The translations under genes and the position numbers were made by a program. Under the pieces are notes generated by a model. The model searched no databases. It saw only the letters and a list, made by a program, of their open reading frames with translations, and had not been told where the DNA came from. 27,369 nt of DNA from Bacillota bacterium (GTDB lineage: Bacteria; Bacillota_E; RBS10-35; JAJYVN01). Each line of letters starts with the position of its first letter. The first letter of the stretch is position 1. The stretch covers positions 1 through 27,369 of the forward strand of contig JAJZWQ010000024.1 in NCBI GenBank assembly GCA_021846605.1, given 5' to 3'. Below are positions 15,688 to 23,021 of this stretch, piece by piece.

Positions 15688-15747
15688 CCTGAACGTACCT
15701 GAACGTAAGAGAGGGGGCCGGGCAGACAGCCCAGCCCCCTCTCTTAC
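15688..15747 (+). terminator. Strong 19-bp hairpin after the VWA gene, with a tandem 10-mer before it
   Basis: Arms 15705-15723 and 15729-15747 pair over 19 positions with one mismatch, around the loop AGACA. The stem would also form on the opposite strand. Immediately before it the 10-mer CCTGAACGTA is repeated in tandem (15688-15697, 15698-15707), the second copy running into the stem. It is an efficient-looking terminator for the PspA-VWA pair although the T tract is poor. Confidence 0.7.
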
Positions 15748-16141
15748 TTCGGCGGCATCCGGCGCCCCCTTCTGGCCGGTCTTTTTCGGGCCGGGCCAGC
15801 GGCGGCGCAGTTGAGTGTCGCTGACGGCGGAGATGCACGGATGCGAAGACCGGCCCGCTGTCTTCCGCGGCGACGAGACGGTGGTGCTGCTGCAGCGGCC
15901 GCACGGCACGGGCGAACGTTGCGTCCGCCTCGAGCACCATGGAACGCGCGGCGACCCGGCCAGCAAGGGGCCTTGCGGCAACAGGGTTTGGGGCCTGGAC
16001 ACCGCCCGCCATCGCCGCGCCTACGTCGGACACGGCCGACTGGCCGTTCCGGCGTTGCTCGCCCCCGTCCGTGTGTGGGCCACAACGCCCCGGCAACCGC
16101 CACCGACTGGCTCCGCGCCTGGACCCTGCGTTGACGGCCCT
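15748..16141. other. Stretch without a recognisable gene
   Basis: Several frames are open here, as expected at this GC content, but none gives a protein I recognise and none has a convincing start site. Because a TnpB remnant follows, this stretch may be decayed mobile-element DNA; nothing in the sequence proves it. Confidence 0.35.
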
Positions 16142-16346
16142 CCGGCCACCAAGAAGGTGATCCGTCCAGGTAGCCCTGCCTGGGCGAGGAAGCAGAGAGG
16201 GTACGGGGCAGCAATCGGCCCAAAGCGGGGCCGGCGCAAGGCGACCGCCAGCTTCACCCACACCCTGCGCCTGAACGTCGACGACCAGATGCGGGCCATC
16301 TTGGACGAACGCTTCGCGGCGGCCCGGCACCTCTACAAGCATCAGG
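16142..16346 (+). pseudogene. Remnant of a TnpB/OrfB transposon-associated gene (N-terminal fragment)
   Basis: In one plus-strand frame, GRRKATASFTHTLRLNVDDQ continues into MRAILDERFAAARHLYK (16229-16340). This matches the N-terminus typical of IS200/IS605-type TnpB proteins, which usually continue with N at the next position. Here similarity stops abruptly at HLYK and the frame runs into the antisense of the small ORF behind the ABC transporter. The rest of TnpB (RuvC and zinc-finger parts) is absent, so this is a truncated remnant. The exact 5' end is unclear; a GTG at 16157 is the nearest upstream start. Confidence 0.6.
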
Positions 16347-16500
16347 ATCGGGCGGTCAGAGGCTGCCCGGATCCGGCCGAGTCGGCCCCGATGGCCAACT
16401 CGGCCTGGGCCTGCGCCACATCCACATCCAGACCGTCCCGCGCCAGCCACGCCCGCACCAGTTCGTGGATGTGGCCGTCGCCGTCCTGGACCCGGGTCAT
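16342..16500 (-). CDS. Small ORF translationally coupled to the ABC permease
   Basis: The ATG at 16500 overlaps the permease stop as ATGA, so the 52-codon ORF is likely translated. It reads MTRVQDGDGHIHELVRAWLA, then an acidic/Ala-rich helix ending ELAIGADSAGSGQPLTARS. I recognise no family. Its 3' end reaches the point where the TnpB remnant breaks off, so the native C-terminus may have been altered by that insertion. It could be an accessory of the exporter or a decayed longer gene. Confidence 0.5.
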   Translation of the reverse strand: MTRVQDGDGHIHELVRAWLARDGLDVDVAQAQAELAIGADSAGSGQPLTARS

Positions 16501-17339
16501 CGGGAGGTGACGCTCCGGAAGCGCCACACGGCCAAGGGCAGGAAGACGGCGCTCATGCCGATCCCGAAGATCAGGGCGGCCACCACCGGGTGGACCAGGG
16601 GCCAGGCCGTCGCGGCGCCGGTGCCACCGGCGGCGTTGCCAAACAGTTGGCGGCAGGCGGCCACCGTGGCGCTCATAGGGTTCCACTGCGCGACCACGCG
16701 CAGCCAGGGGGGCATGCCCGCGGTGGGCACGAAGGTGTTGGCGACGAACGTGAATGGGAAGATGATGACAAAGCCGATGCCCTGGACCGCCTCGACGGTG
16801 CGGATGAACATGGCGGCGAACGTGCCCACGCACATGAGGGCGAAGGCCAGCAGCAGCAGGATGCCGAAGGCCCCCAGCGCCTGGCCCGGCCCGGTGTGGA
16901 TGCGCCAGCCGACCACGAGCCCGCAGGCCACCATCACCGCCAGGCCCAACAGGCTCTCGGTCAGCGCCGACACCGCGTGGCCGATCAGGACGGACGAGCG
17001 GGCCATGGGCAGCGAACAGAAGCGGTCCATCACCCCCTTGGACATGTCGTTGACGATCTCGGACATGATGGACATGGATGCGAACACCATGCTCTGGGCG
17101 AAGATACCGGGCATCAGGAAGGCCCGGTAGTTGCCGCCCGGCACCACGATGGCACTGCCGAAGATATAGGCGAACATGAAGACGAACATCACCGGCTGGA
17201 TCGTCACGTCGACAAGCTTTTCCGGGACCCGGCGGATGTGCGTCAGGTTGCGCCGGGCCACGGTCCAGGCGTCGGCGAGGACCCAGAGCAGACGGGCCGG
17301 GGCGGACGGGGCTCCGGCGGAGCGCGCGACGTTCTCCAT
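16497..17339 (-). CDS. ABC-2 type transporter permease (DrrB-like)
   Basis: The 280-residue protein has the layout of DrrB/ABC-2 permeases. An N-terminal helix precedes LTHIRRVPEKLVDVTIQPVM, followed by six membrane segments (MFVFMFAYIFGSAIVV, SLLGLAVMVACGLVVGW, ALGAFGILLLLAFALMCVGT, GIGFVIIFPFTFVANTFVP and others) and a C-terminal helix. The phrase VANTFVPTAGMPPWLR and the nearby QWNPMSA are typical of the family. ATG at 17339 overlaps the ATPase stop by one base (TGATG), and GGAGGG lies 9 nt upstream. It forms an exporter with the preceding ATPase; drug or lipid export is the usual role, but the substrate is unknown. Confidence 0.9.
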   Translation of the reverse strand: MENVARSAGAPSAPARLLWVLADAWTVARRNLTHIRRVPEKLVDVTIQPVMFVFMFAYIFGSAIVVPGGNYRAFLMPGIFAQSMVFASMSIMSEIVNDMSKGVMDRFCSLPMARSSVLIGHAVSALTESLLGLAVMVACGLVVGWRIHTGPGQALGAFGILLLLAFALMCVGTFAAMFIRTVEAVQGIGFVIIFPFTFVANTFVPTAGMPPWLRVVAQWNPMSATVAACRQLFGNAAGGTGAATAWPLVHPVVAALIFGIGMSAVFLPLAVWRFRSVTSR

Positions 17340-18343
17340 CACGCGGTTCCCTCCCTGCGGGCAGGCGCGGGCGCGCCGGGCCGCGTCTCTGCAGTGTGGC
17401 CGGTGAGCTGCAGGAACACCTCGTCCAGGGTGGGGCGGCGCAGGGCGATGTCTTCGATCGCGACCCCCGCGGCGTCCAATTCGCGCACCACGTCGGCCAG
17501 GGCGCCAGCCCCGGTGGCCACCGGCACCAGCAGCCGGCGCGCCCCCGCATCGACCTCCGGTAGGCTGCCCACCGCGGCGGCCAGCGCCGCGCGGGCCGTG
17601 TCCAGGTCGCCGTGGGCCCGCACCTGCACGTCGATGCGCTCTCCCCCGACGCGCCGCTTGAGGTCGTCGGCAGTTCCGCGCGCCACGATCGTGCCGCTAT
17701 CGATGACGACGATCTCGTCGGCCAGGCGGTCGGCCTCCTCCAGGTATTGGGTGGTCAGGAGCAGGGTGGTGCCGCCGTCCACCAACTGCCGGATGACGTC
17801 CCACATGTCCAGTCGGCTGCGGGGGTCCAGGCCCGTGGTCGGCTCGTCCAGGAACAGGACCGCGGGGGCCGCGACCAGGCTCGCCGCGAGGTCCAGCCGG
17901 CGACGCATGCCGCCCGAATAGGTGCGGGTCACGCGGTGGGCGGCGTCGGTCAGGTTGAAGCGCTCCAGGAGCTCGGCGGCACGCCGCCGGGCCGCCCTAC
18001 CCCCCATATGGTAGAGGCGTCCCACCATCTCCAGGTTTTCGGCGCCGGTCAGGAACTCGTCGACGGCGGCCTGCTGCCCCGCCAGGCCAATGCGGTACCG
18101 GACCTCCCCCGCCTGGTGGACGACGTCGAAACCGTCCACGAGGGCGCGACCGGTATCCGGCCGCAGCAGTGTCGTCAGGATCCGGACAATGGTCGTCTTG
18201 CCGGCCCCATTGGGGCCCAGCAGGCCCACCACGGTCCCCCGGGCCACGTCGAGATCCACGCCCCGCAGCGCCTGCGTCTGGCCGAACCGCTTGCCGATGC
18301 CCTCCACCTGGATGGCGGGGCCGGGCCGCGCCGCCGGTGTCAC
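17339..18343 (-). CDS. ABC transporter ATP-binding protein (DrrA-like)
   Basis: The 334-residue ATPase shows Walker A GPNGAGKTT (43-51), Q-loop GLAGQQAAVDE (86-96), signature YSGGM (142-146), Walker B VLFLDEP (162-168), D-loop GLDP and a switch-region TTQYLEEAD. The C-terminal ~100 residues (GERIDVQVRAHGDLDTARAA ... RRPTLDEVFLQLTGH) are the DrrA-type extension. GTG at 18343 has AAGGAGGAGG about 4 nt upstream, a strong site. It energises the permease encoded directly after it. No resistance or biosynthesis genes are nearby to suggest a substrate. Confidence 0.93.
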   Translation of the reverse strand: MTPAARPGPAIQVEGIGKRFGQTQALRGVDLDVARGTVVGLLGPNGAGKTTIVRILTTLLRPDTGRALVDGFDVVHQAGEVRYRIGLAGQQAAVDEFLTGAENLEMVGRLYHMGGRAARRRAAELLERFNLTDAAHRVTRTYSGGMRRRLDLAASLVAAPAVLFLDEPTTGLDPRSRLDMWDVIRQLVDGGTTLLLTTQYLEEADRLADEIVVIDSGTIVARGTADDLKRRVGGERIDVQVRAHGDLDTARAALAAAVGSLPEVDAGARRLLVPVATGAGALADVVRELDAAGVAIEDIALRRPTLDEVFLQLTGHTAETRPGAPAPARREGTA

Positions 18344-18832
18344 GCGCCTCCTCCTTCCGCCGCCGCCCAGGGGACGGCCATGCGAGCTTGCCGGTTCACG
18401 CGGAACCGCACGTCACCCCCGCGGGGCTGGCAGCTACAGGATCGTGCGGCGATCGCTGCGGCTCCCGTCCCCGTGGACACCGTGTGCGCCGCGCACGCCG
18501 AGTATAGGGAAGGTGCCCGGCGGCGGTCATCCGCCGGGAGGCGGATGCGGCGCTCGGCCGTGGAGGGGCTGCCCCCCGGACGCGAGCAAGCCGTGGCCGA
18601 CATCGCCGCCGCGGGAGGCCTCCGGGTCGCGTCAACTGCGCCTTCCCGCCCGGCTCAGTGCTGGATCGGCCCACCGCCGCCCCGTGGGACGGGCGGCGCC
18701 GGCAACGGGCCGCGCTACCCGGCTCGCTCCCCGCAAGGGTCTGGACAGTGCACACGCCAACAACCCGGCCGGGCCTCCGGCCTACGCGCGGGGGCGTCAG
18801 CCACGCGGGGGCCGCAGCGGGGAGGTGCCGGT
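18344..18832. other. 489-base stretch without a supported gene
   Basis: No ORF here has both a start site and a recognisable product. A perfect 8-bp inverted repeat with a 4-nt loop (18528-18535 and 18540-18547, CATCCGCC/GGCGGATG) lies in the middle. The divergent promoters of the exporter (minus) and the DUF3052-like gene (plus) should fall here, but I cannot place them. Confidence 0.4.
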
Positions 18833-19195
18833 CTGCTCGACGGCCAGCTGAACCCCAAGACAGGGCAGAGCATCTCCCTGATCAACGCCCCGTATGCCAT
18901 CGCCGCAGGGACCCCCCGAGTGGCGGCCGACACGGCGGATGCGATGCTGCTCTCTGCGGCCAACCGGGCGGAACTCGACCGACACGTCGGGGGGTTGCGG
19001 GGGGCGGCCCAACGGGGGGCAATGGTCTGGCCGGCCTACCCCCAGGGCCGCCAACTCGGCACCGACCTCACGCGGAACATCCTTCACGCCCACATGCCTC
19101 CCGTGGGGCTGGACATCGTGCGGCAGGTGGCCAGCGACACGACCTGGTCGGCGTTGCGCTTCCGCCCGTGCCCGCCACGGCTCGGGCCGGACTGA
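18833..19195 (+). CDS. DUF3052-like small protein with apparent CTG start
   Basis: The roughly 120-residue product contains TGQSISLINAPYAIAAGTPR, ANRAELDRHVGGLRGA, MVWPAYPQGRQLGTDLTRNI and a C-terminal RQVASDTTWSALRFRPC. This order (small alpha/beta fold, W-Y-K/Q-G, GTDL, then WSALRFR) is that of DUF3052-type proteins of unknown function. GGGGAGG (18819-18825) lies 7 nt before CTG at 18833, where the family normally begins; no ATG, GTG or TTG occurs in frame between this point and the conserved core. Either translation starts at CTG or the 5' end has mutated. The gene is convergent with lgt. Confidence 0.65.
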   Translation: MLDGQLNPKTGQSISLINAPYAIAAGTPRVAADTADAMLLSAANRAELDRHVGGLRGAAQRGAMVWPAYPQGRQLGTDLTRNILHAHMPPVGLDIVRQVASDTTWSALRFRPCPPRLGPD

Positions 19196-19328
19196 GCCAG
19201 CACAGTGCGCGCCCGACCCCGGCCGTCTGGCCTCCCCCATCGCCGCTGAGCAGAAGGTCGACGCGGGCCGCAGACGCCGCCATGTCCCTCTGGGCTTGGT
19301 CGTCGGCCGCCAGGCCGCCGCTCGTGGC

Positions 19329-20099
19329 TCAGGGGGTGACATCGGAACGGAGGTTCACACTTCTGCGCCAGCGCAGGGCCAGGATCGGCAACCCGACGGC
19401 CAGTGGGGTGAACCACTGCTCCAGCGTCACCGTGCCGATGCCGATGTAGTGGTTGGTGTAGTGGATGAAGTACTGGGGGTTGTCGCGGAAGAACTCACTG
19501 AAGAAGCGGAAAATCCCGTACCAGAGGATGAAGTCCCAGAACAGCACCCCGTCGGGCTTGTTCCGGCGCACCCCCCGCCAATACATGAACCAGAGGCCGA
19601 GTCCCATGATCATCTCGTAGACCTGCGCCGGCTGCCGCAGGCCGCCGAGGATGGCGGCGGGATGGCCCAGGATCTCGCCGTTGAAGATGTTGCCGATGCG
19701 CACCAGGAAGATGCCCGCGGCGATCCCCGGCACCGTGCCGTCCATCAGCGCCCACAGGGGCACCGCCCTGCGATAGGCGTACCACATGCCGAAGGCCAGG
19801 CCGCCGATCATCGCGCCCTGGATGGAGATGCCGCCGAGTTGGACCTGCGGGATCTGCCCAGGATTCTGCACGAAGTACATCCAGTTGGTCAGCACATACA
19901 CCAGACGGGCCCCGATGACACCCCCCAGGATCGTCAGCAGGGCGAAGTTGTACACGGTGTCCTCGTCGACGCCGACTCGCCGGCCGCGGCGTACCAGGTA
20001 GTACATGCCGATCACCATGGAGATCGCCATGAAGACGCCGTACCAGCGGATGCCGAAGGATCCGAAATGGAACACATACGGATTCAGATGCAGGTCCAT
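19329..20099 (-). CDS. lgt: Prolipoprotein diacylglyceryl transferase
   Basis: Lgt moves a diacylglyceryl group from phosphatidylglycerol to the lipobox cysteine of prolipoproteins in the cytoplasmic membrane. The 256-residue protein has seven hydrophobic segments, an N-terminal GIRWYGVFMAISMVIGMYYL, the loop GGISIQGAMIGG (89-100), the signature RIGNIFNGEILG (134-145) with the essential Arg, RQPAQVYEM, and late RFFSEFFRDNPQ. ATG at 20099 is used, with GGACGG about 8 nt upstream; GTG two codons earlier is possible. It has a roughly 300-base leader region with a palindrome-embedded promoter candidate and follows a strong terminator. Confidence 0.95.
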   Translation of the reverse strand: MDLHLNPYVFHFGSFGIRWYGVFMAISMVIGMYYLVRRGRRVGVDEDTVYNFALLTILGGVIGARLVYVLTNWMYFVQNPGQIPQVQLGGISIQGAMIGGLAFGMWYAYRRAVPLWALMDGTVPGIAAGIFLVRIGNIFNGEILGHPAAILGGLRQPAQVYEMIMGLGLWFMYWRGVRRNKPDGVLFWDFILWYGIFRFFSEFFRDNPQYFIHYTNHYIGIGTVTLEQWFTPLAVGLPILALRWRRSVNLRSDVTP

Positions 20100-20196
20100 C
20101 CGCACACCGTCCAGTCTCTTGCCCGGAGGCGCGTGCGCGCCCCGGGGGGATACGGCGCCTGCCCGGCCCGCCCAATCCTGTCCTCTTCCCAGGCGA

Positions 20197-20214
20197 CGTG
20201 GTACTTATACCACG
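20197..20214 (-). promoter_or_regulatory. Palindrome with embedded extended -10, upstream of lgt
   Basis: CGTGGTA and TACCACG flank CTTA on the plus strand (perfect 7-bp inverted repeat). Read on the minus strand the dyad contains TGGTATAAG, an extended -10 (TG, one base, TATAAG at 20209-20204). No good -35 is seen. A transcript from about 20197 would give lgt a 98-nt leader. A repressor binding the dyad would cover the -10. The rest of 20106-20397 holds no gene I can support. Confidence 0.45.
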
Positions 20215-20397
20215 CCGACCCACCGCCGCGCGCCGGGACCCAGCGGCACGGGAGTGGGTCGAGGGGCGCCGACCGGCACTGGGCGCCTCCCGCACGGCGG
20301 GGTGGCTCCCGCTGGCGGCGGTCGCCTGGGCGATTGGCCCGAGGTGCGGCGGCATCGGCGTCGCGCGGGGCCGGTCCCGCCCGGACAGCGGCGCCCA

Positions 20398-20434
20398 GAA
20401 GCGAAGGGAGGGGCATCACCCCTCCCTTCGCTTC
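20398..20434 (-). terminator. Perfect 16-bp terminator-type hairpin
   Basis: Arms 20398-20413 and 20419-20434 are fully complementary, with the 5-nt loop CATCA. It lies 22 nt past the stop of the acidic orphan gene (minus strand) and before the lgt leader, so it most likely ends that transcript and insulates lgt. T-richness after the stem is weak. Confidence 0.7.
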
Positions 20435-20456
20435 CACCACACCCCCCCGGCGGGCT

Positions 20457-20966
20457 CTACTCCCGCACGGGGTTCTGCACCAAGTCCCCCAGCGCCTGGA
20501 TGCGCTTGGACAGATCCTCGAAGGCCCAGTCGAACGTCAGGGGACGCTCGCCGTTCACCCAGTCGTCGACCTCCCAGGAGAGTTCGGCCCATACGCCCTC
20601 CAACTCCGGGACGCCCTCGTCGTTCACCCGGTACTGCACCGATACCTCGCCCGCGTACCCCTCGTCCTCGTCGGCGTCCGCCAAGCGGTTCTGGGCCTTC
20701 GCCGCCACGGTGAAACCGTTCCAGTGAGGCTCGACCGCCAGCGGGATGGCGAAGGAGAGGCTGTTGTCCTGACCGTCGGCGTGCATGTGCAACTGCAACT
20801 CGATTGGATCACGCCGCTGCCAATCCGCAGGGGAGATCGCCGCAAAGAACCGGTAGCACCCCTCTTCACCCGGATCGAACGCCTCATGCCTGGGTTTGGA
20901 CCAGCGGCATCCGGCCCGCACAGCCGACTCGTACAGGGCGCACACCAACTCGTTGATCTCCAGCAC
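20457..20966 (-). CDS. Uncharacterised acidic protein (169 aa)
   Basis: I do not recognise this protein. It is soluble, acidic and mixed alpha/beta: an N-terminal helix (MLEINELVCALYESAVRAGC), then strands with alternating polar residues (PIELQLHMHADGQDNSLSFA, YAGEVSVQYRVNDEG, VWAELSWEVDDWVNGERPLT), and a C-terminal helix DLSKRIQALGDLVQNPVRE. Nine scattered Trp/Phe in the strand region suggest a compact beta-sheet. GTG at 20966 has GGGGAGGG 7 nt upstream, a very good site. It has its own extended -10 promoter candidate and its own perfect terminator hairpin, so it looks like a genuine single-gene unit. Confidence 0.78.
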   Translation of the reverse strand: MLEINELVCALYESAVRAGCRWSKPRHEAFDPGEEGCYRFFAAISPADWQRRDPIELQLHMHADGQDNSLSFAIPLAVEPHWNGFTVAAKAQNRLADADEDEGYAGEVSVQYRVNDEGVPELEGVWAELSWEVDDWVNGERPLTFDWAFEDLSKRIQALGDLVQNPVRE

Positions 20967-21046
20967 CGCGAACCCTCCCCGGAGACCCTGGCCAGCCGGT
21001 CAGCGGCAAAAGGGTCCCGCCCGCCGCCGGATGACGCCGCTACCGT

Positions 21047-21055
21047 TTTATATCA
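21047..21055 (-). promoter_or_regulatory. Extended -10 promoter candidate before the acidic orphan gene
   Basis: The minus strand reads TGATATAAA (21055-21047): TG, one base, TATAAA. It is the only AT-rich island for hundreds of bases. No -35 is evident, which an extended -10 can tolerate. A start near 21040 gives a leader of about 75 nt to the GTG at 20966. CGTTT/AAACG arms (21044-21048 and 21057-21061 region) flank the element. Confidence 0.5.
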
Positions 21056-21091
21056 TAAACGCGCCCACCGGAAGGGAGGCGACGGGGCAAA

Positions 21092-21442
21092 TCAGCCCCG
21101 GGGGCGCGCAACGAGGGCGGCCAGCGTCCCGAAGATCACCGCCATGGTGATGCCGGCCGCCGACGCCGTGAGCCCACCGCTCATCAGGCCTTCGGCGCCG
21201 CGTTTGCCGACTTCCTTGAAGATCCCCTGCACCAAGACGTTGCCAAAGCCCGTCAGCGGCACGCTGGCGCCGGCCCCGGCCAGCTTGACCAACGGCTCAT
21301 ACAGCCCCAGCCCGGCGAACAGGACCCCGAGCACGATGAACAGCACCATGGTGTGCGCCGGCGTCAACGGCGTGAGATCGGTCACCAGCTGCGCGGCGGT
21401 GCACAACAGGCCTCCCACCACGAATGCCCAGACGAACGGCAC
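21092..21442 (-). CDS. spoVAE: Stage V sporulation protein AE (SpoVAEb type)
   Basis: SpoVAE is one of the membrane subunits of the SpoVA channel that loads and releases dipicolinic acid across the spore inner membrane. The 116-residue product is almost all membrane helix: PFVWAFVVGGLLCTAAQLVT, TMVLFIVLGVLFAGLGLYEP and GLTASAAGITMAVIFGTLAA. Between them lies the conserved loop VPLTGFGNVLVQGIFKEV. GTG at 21442 has GGGGAGGG 6 nt upstream. It is the last gene of the operon, 25 nt after spoVAD; no spoVAEa or spoVAF follows. Confidence 0.92.
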   Translation of the reverse strand: MPFVWAFVVGGLLCTAAQLVTDLTPLTPAHTMVLFIVLGVLFAGLGLYEPLVKLAGAGASVPLTGFGNVLVQGIFKEVGKRGAEGLMSGGLTASAAGITMAVIFGTLAALVARPRG

Positions 21443-21467
21443 GTCGGACCCTCCCCGCAAACCCTGT

Positions 21468-22526
21468 CTAGAGCCCCCCGTCCCCTTCAAAGGAGAGCGC
21501 GTGGGCGATGGCCGGGATGGTCGCGCCCTGTTGGTACGTGGTCGGCGAGTGCAGGGCCCCGGTGGTGCACAGGCAGGCGCGCCGGTACCGCCGCCCGCAC
21601 AGGTCGGGGAGGATGCGCGCCGCAAACACCAGGCCGGCGCACGCCGCCCCGCTCCCCCCGGCGTGCACGTCCTGGTGCCTGGGGTCATACAGCTCGCGGC
21701 CACAGTCGCGCAGGCGGATGTCGACCCCGTGCTCCCGCAGGAGGGCCTCGCACACCGGCATGCCCACCGCGGCCAGGTCCCCCGTGAAGATCGCCCCGTA
21801 GTCACCGGGATGGCGGTCCAGATCGCGAAGGTGGGTCAGCAGGGTGTCGGCCGCGGCCGGAGCCATCGCCCCGCCCATGTTGAAGGGGTCCTGGACGCCA
21901 TAGTCGAGCACGCGGCCGGGGGTGAAGTGCGTGATACGGGCCAGGGCCTTCCCCTGGCCCCCCGCCCCCACGGCCACAGCGGCCGCCCCGGTAGCCGTCC
22001 ACTGGGCCGTCGGCGGGCGCTGGTTCCCCAGTTCGGTCGGGAAGCGGTATTGGCGCTCGGCCCCGTGGTGGTGGCTGCTCACCACCACCGCCACCCGCCG
22101 ACAGTACCCGGCCGAGCAGAGGGCCGCGGCCAATCCCAGGGCCTCGCCCAGGGTCGCGCACGCGTTGTACAGGCCACAGAAGGGGATGTCCAGGTCGCGC
22201 GCGGCAAAGGCGCTGGCCACGTTCTGGTTCAGCAGGTCACCGGCCAGCAGCAGGTCGAAGTCGTCCTGGTGCAGGTCGAGTTTGTCGCACAGCCTCTGGA
22301 AGGCCCGGGCCATGAAGCCGGTCTCGGCCGTCTCCCAACTGCTGTATCCCAGAAGGTGCCCGTCGGTGACCTCGTCGAACTCGGGCCCCAACGGCCCGCG
22401 GCCCTCGCCGGGACCCGCCACCGAGGCCGCCCCATAGACGTAGGCGTCGGCCAAGCACAGCGTCCGTCCCCGCCGCCGGTCGGCCAGCGCGGCCTCGGCC
22501 ACCTCGATGGTTTCGGTCTCCGCCAC
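21468..22526 (-). CDS. spoVAD: Stage V sporulation protein AD
   Basis: SpoVAD is a thiolase-fold peripheral protein that binds dipicolinic acid for import into the forespore. The 352-residue sequence has the thiolase-like nucleophile region GLYNACATLGEAL with Cys123, SSHHHGAERQYRFPTELGNQ, the acidic stretch LLAGDLLNQNVASAFAARDL, VQDPFNMGGAMAP and HAGGSGAACAG. These are the usual SpoVAD blocks, at close to normal length (about 338). GTG at 22526 has GGAGGGGG 5 nt upstream; the N-terminus is slightly longer than in Bacillus. It starts 15 nt after the spoVAC stop. Confidence 0.95.
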   Translation of the reverse strand: MAETETIEVAEAALADRRRGRTLCLADAYVYGAASVAGPGEGRGPLGPEFDEVTDGHLLGYSSWETAETGFMARAFQRLCDKLDLHQDDFDLLLAGDLLNQNVASAFAARDLDIPFCGLYNACATLGEALGLAAALCSAGYCRRVAVVVSSHHHGAERQYRFPTELGNQRPPTAQWTATGAAAVAVGAGGQGKALARITHFTPGRVLDYGVQDPFNMGGAMAPAAADTLLTHLRDLDRHPGDYGAIFTGDLAAVGMPVCEALLREHGVDIRLRDCGRELYDPRHQDVHAGGSGAACAGLVFAARILPDLCGRRYRRACLCTTGALHSPTTYQQGATIPAIAHALSFEGDGGL

Positions 22527-22541
22527 GTGCTCCCCCTCCGC

Positions 22542-23006
22542 TCACTTCACCGGGATGGGCAGCCCCAGGATGAGATACACCGCCCCGACCAGGGCGCTGG
22601 CCACCACGCCGTAGACGATGACCGGGCCGGCGATCGTGAACATCTTGGCGCCCACACCCAGCACCCAACCCTCGCTGCGCGACTCCATCGCCGGAGCCAC
22701 GACCGCGTTCGAGAACCCGGAGACCGGTAACTGGGCCCCCATGCCGCCGATGCGCGCGATCTCGTCATATAGCCCCAGCGCGGTCAGCGCCGCCCCGCCC
22801 AGGATGACGATCACCGCCGTCCAGGCGCCGGCCCGCTCCGGGGGCAGCCCGTTGCGCAGGAAGAACTCCATCACGATCTGGGCCAGGGCGCAGATCGACC
22901 CGCCCACGATGAACGCCAGCACCGCGTTGGTCAGGACCGGGACCCGCGGCGTGTGTGCGCTCAGCAACTTGTGGTAGCGCTTGGCCTCCTCGGCGTTGGC
23001 CCGCAC
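22542..23006 (-). CDS. spoVAC: Stage V sporulation protein AC
   Basis: SpoVAC is a membrane protein with mechanosensitive-channel behaviour in Bacillus and part of the DPA channel. The 154-residue protein has a soluble start (EEAKRYHKLLSAHTPRVPVL) and about four membrane helices (NAVLAFIVGGSICALAQIVM, TAVIVILGGAALTALGLYDE, AGPVIVYGVVASALVGAVYL). It also has the family loop GGMGAQLPVSGFSNAVVAPA. GTG at 23006 has GGGAGGGG 6 nt upstream. It directly follows the dodecin gene (15-nt gap) and precedes spoVAD. Confidence 0.95.
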   Translation of the reverse strand: MRANAEEAKRYHKLLSAHTPRVPVLTNAVLAFIVGGSICALAQIVMEFFLRNGLPPERAGAWTAVIVILGGAALTALGLYDEIARIGGMGAQLPVSGFSNAVVAPAMESRSEGWVLGVGAKMFTIAGPVIVYGVVASALVGAVYLILGLPIPVK

Positions 23007-23021
23007 CTCCGTCCCCTCCCG

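Noticed and set aside
15748..16141. Open frames that might be a second transposase fragment
   Set aside because: No frame gave a recognisable transposase motif; only the TnpB N-terminal segment further on is supported.
16142..16346. A functional TnpB nuclease with guide RNA
   Set aside because: Only the first part of the protein remains; the RuvC and zinc-finger regions and the 3' end that would carry a guide RNA are missing.
18528..18547. CATCCGCC/GGCGGATG hairpin as a terminator of a hidden gene
   Set aside because: No supported gene lies on either side within reach, and there is no T tract; short GC inverted repeats are common at this composition.
18894..22730. A 1278-codon plus-strand open frame across lgt and spoVA genes
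   Set aside because: It is His/Arg/Gly-rich with no domain pattern, and it overlaps well-identified genes on the minus strand.
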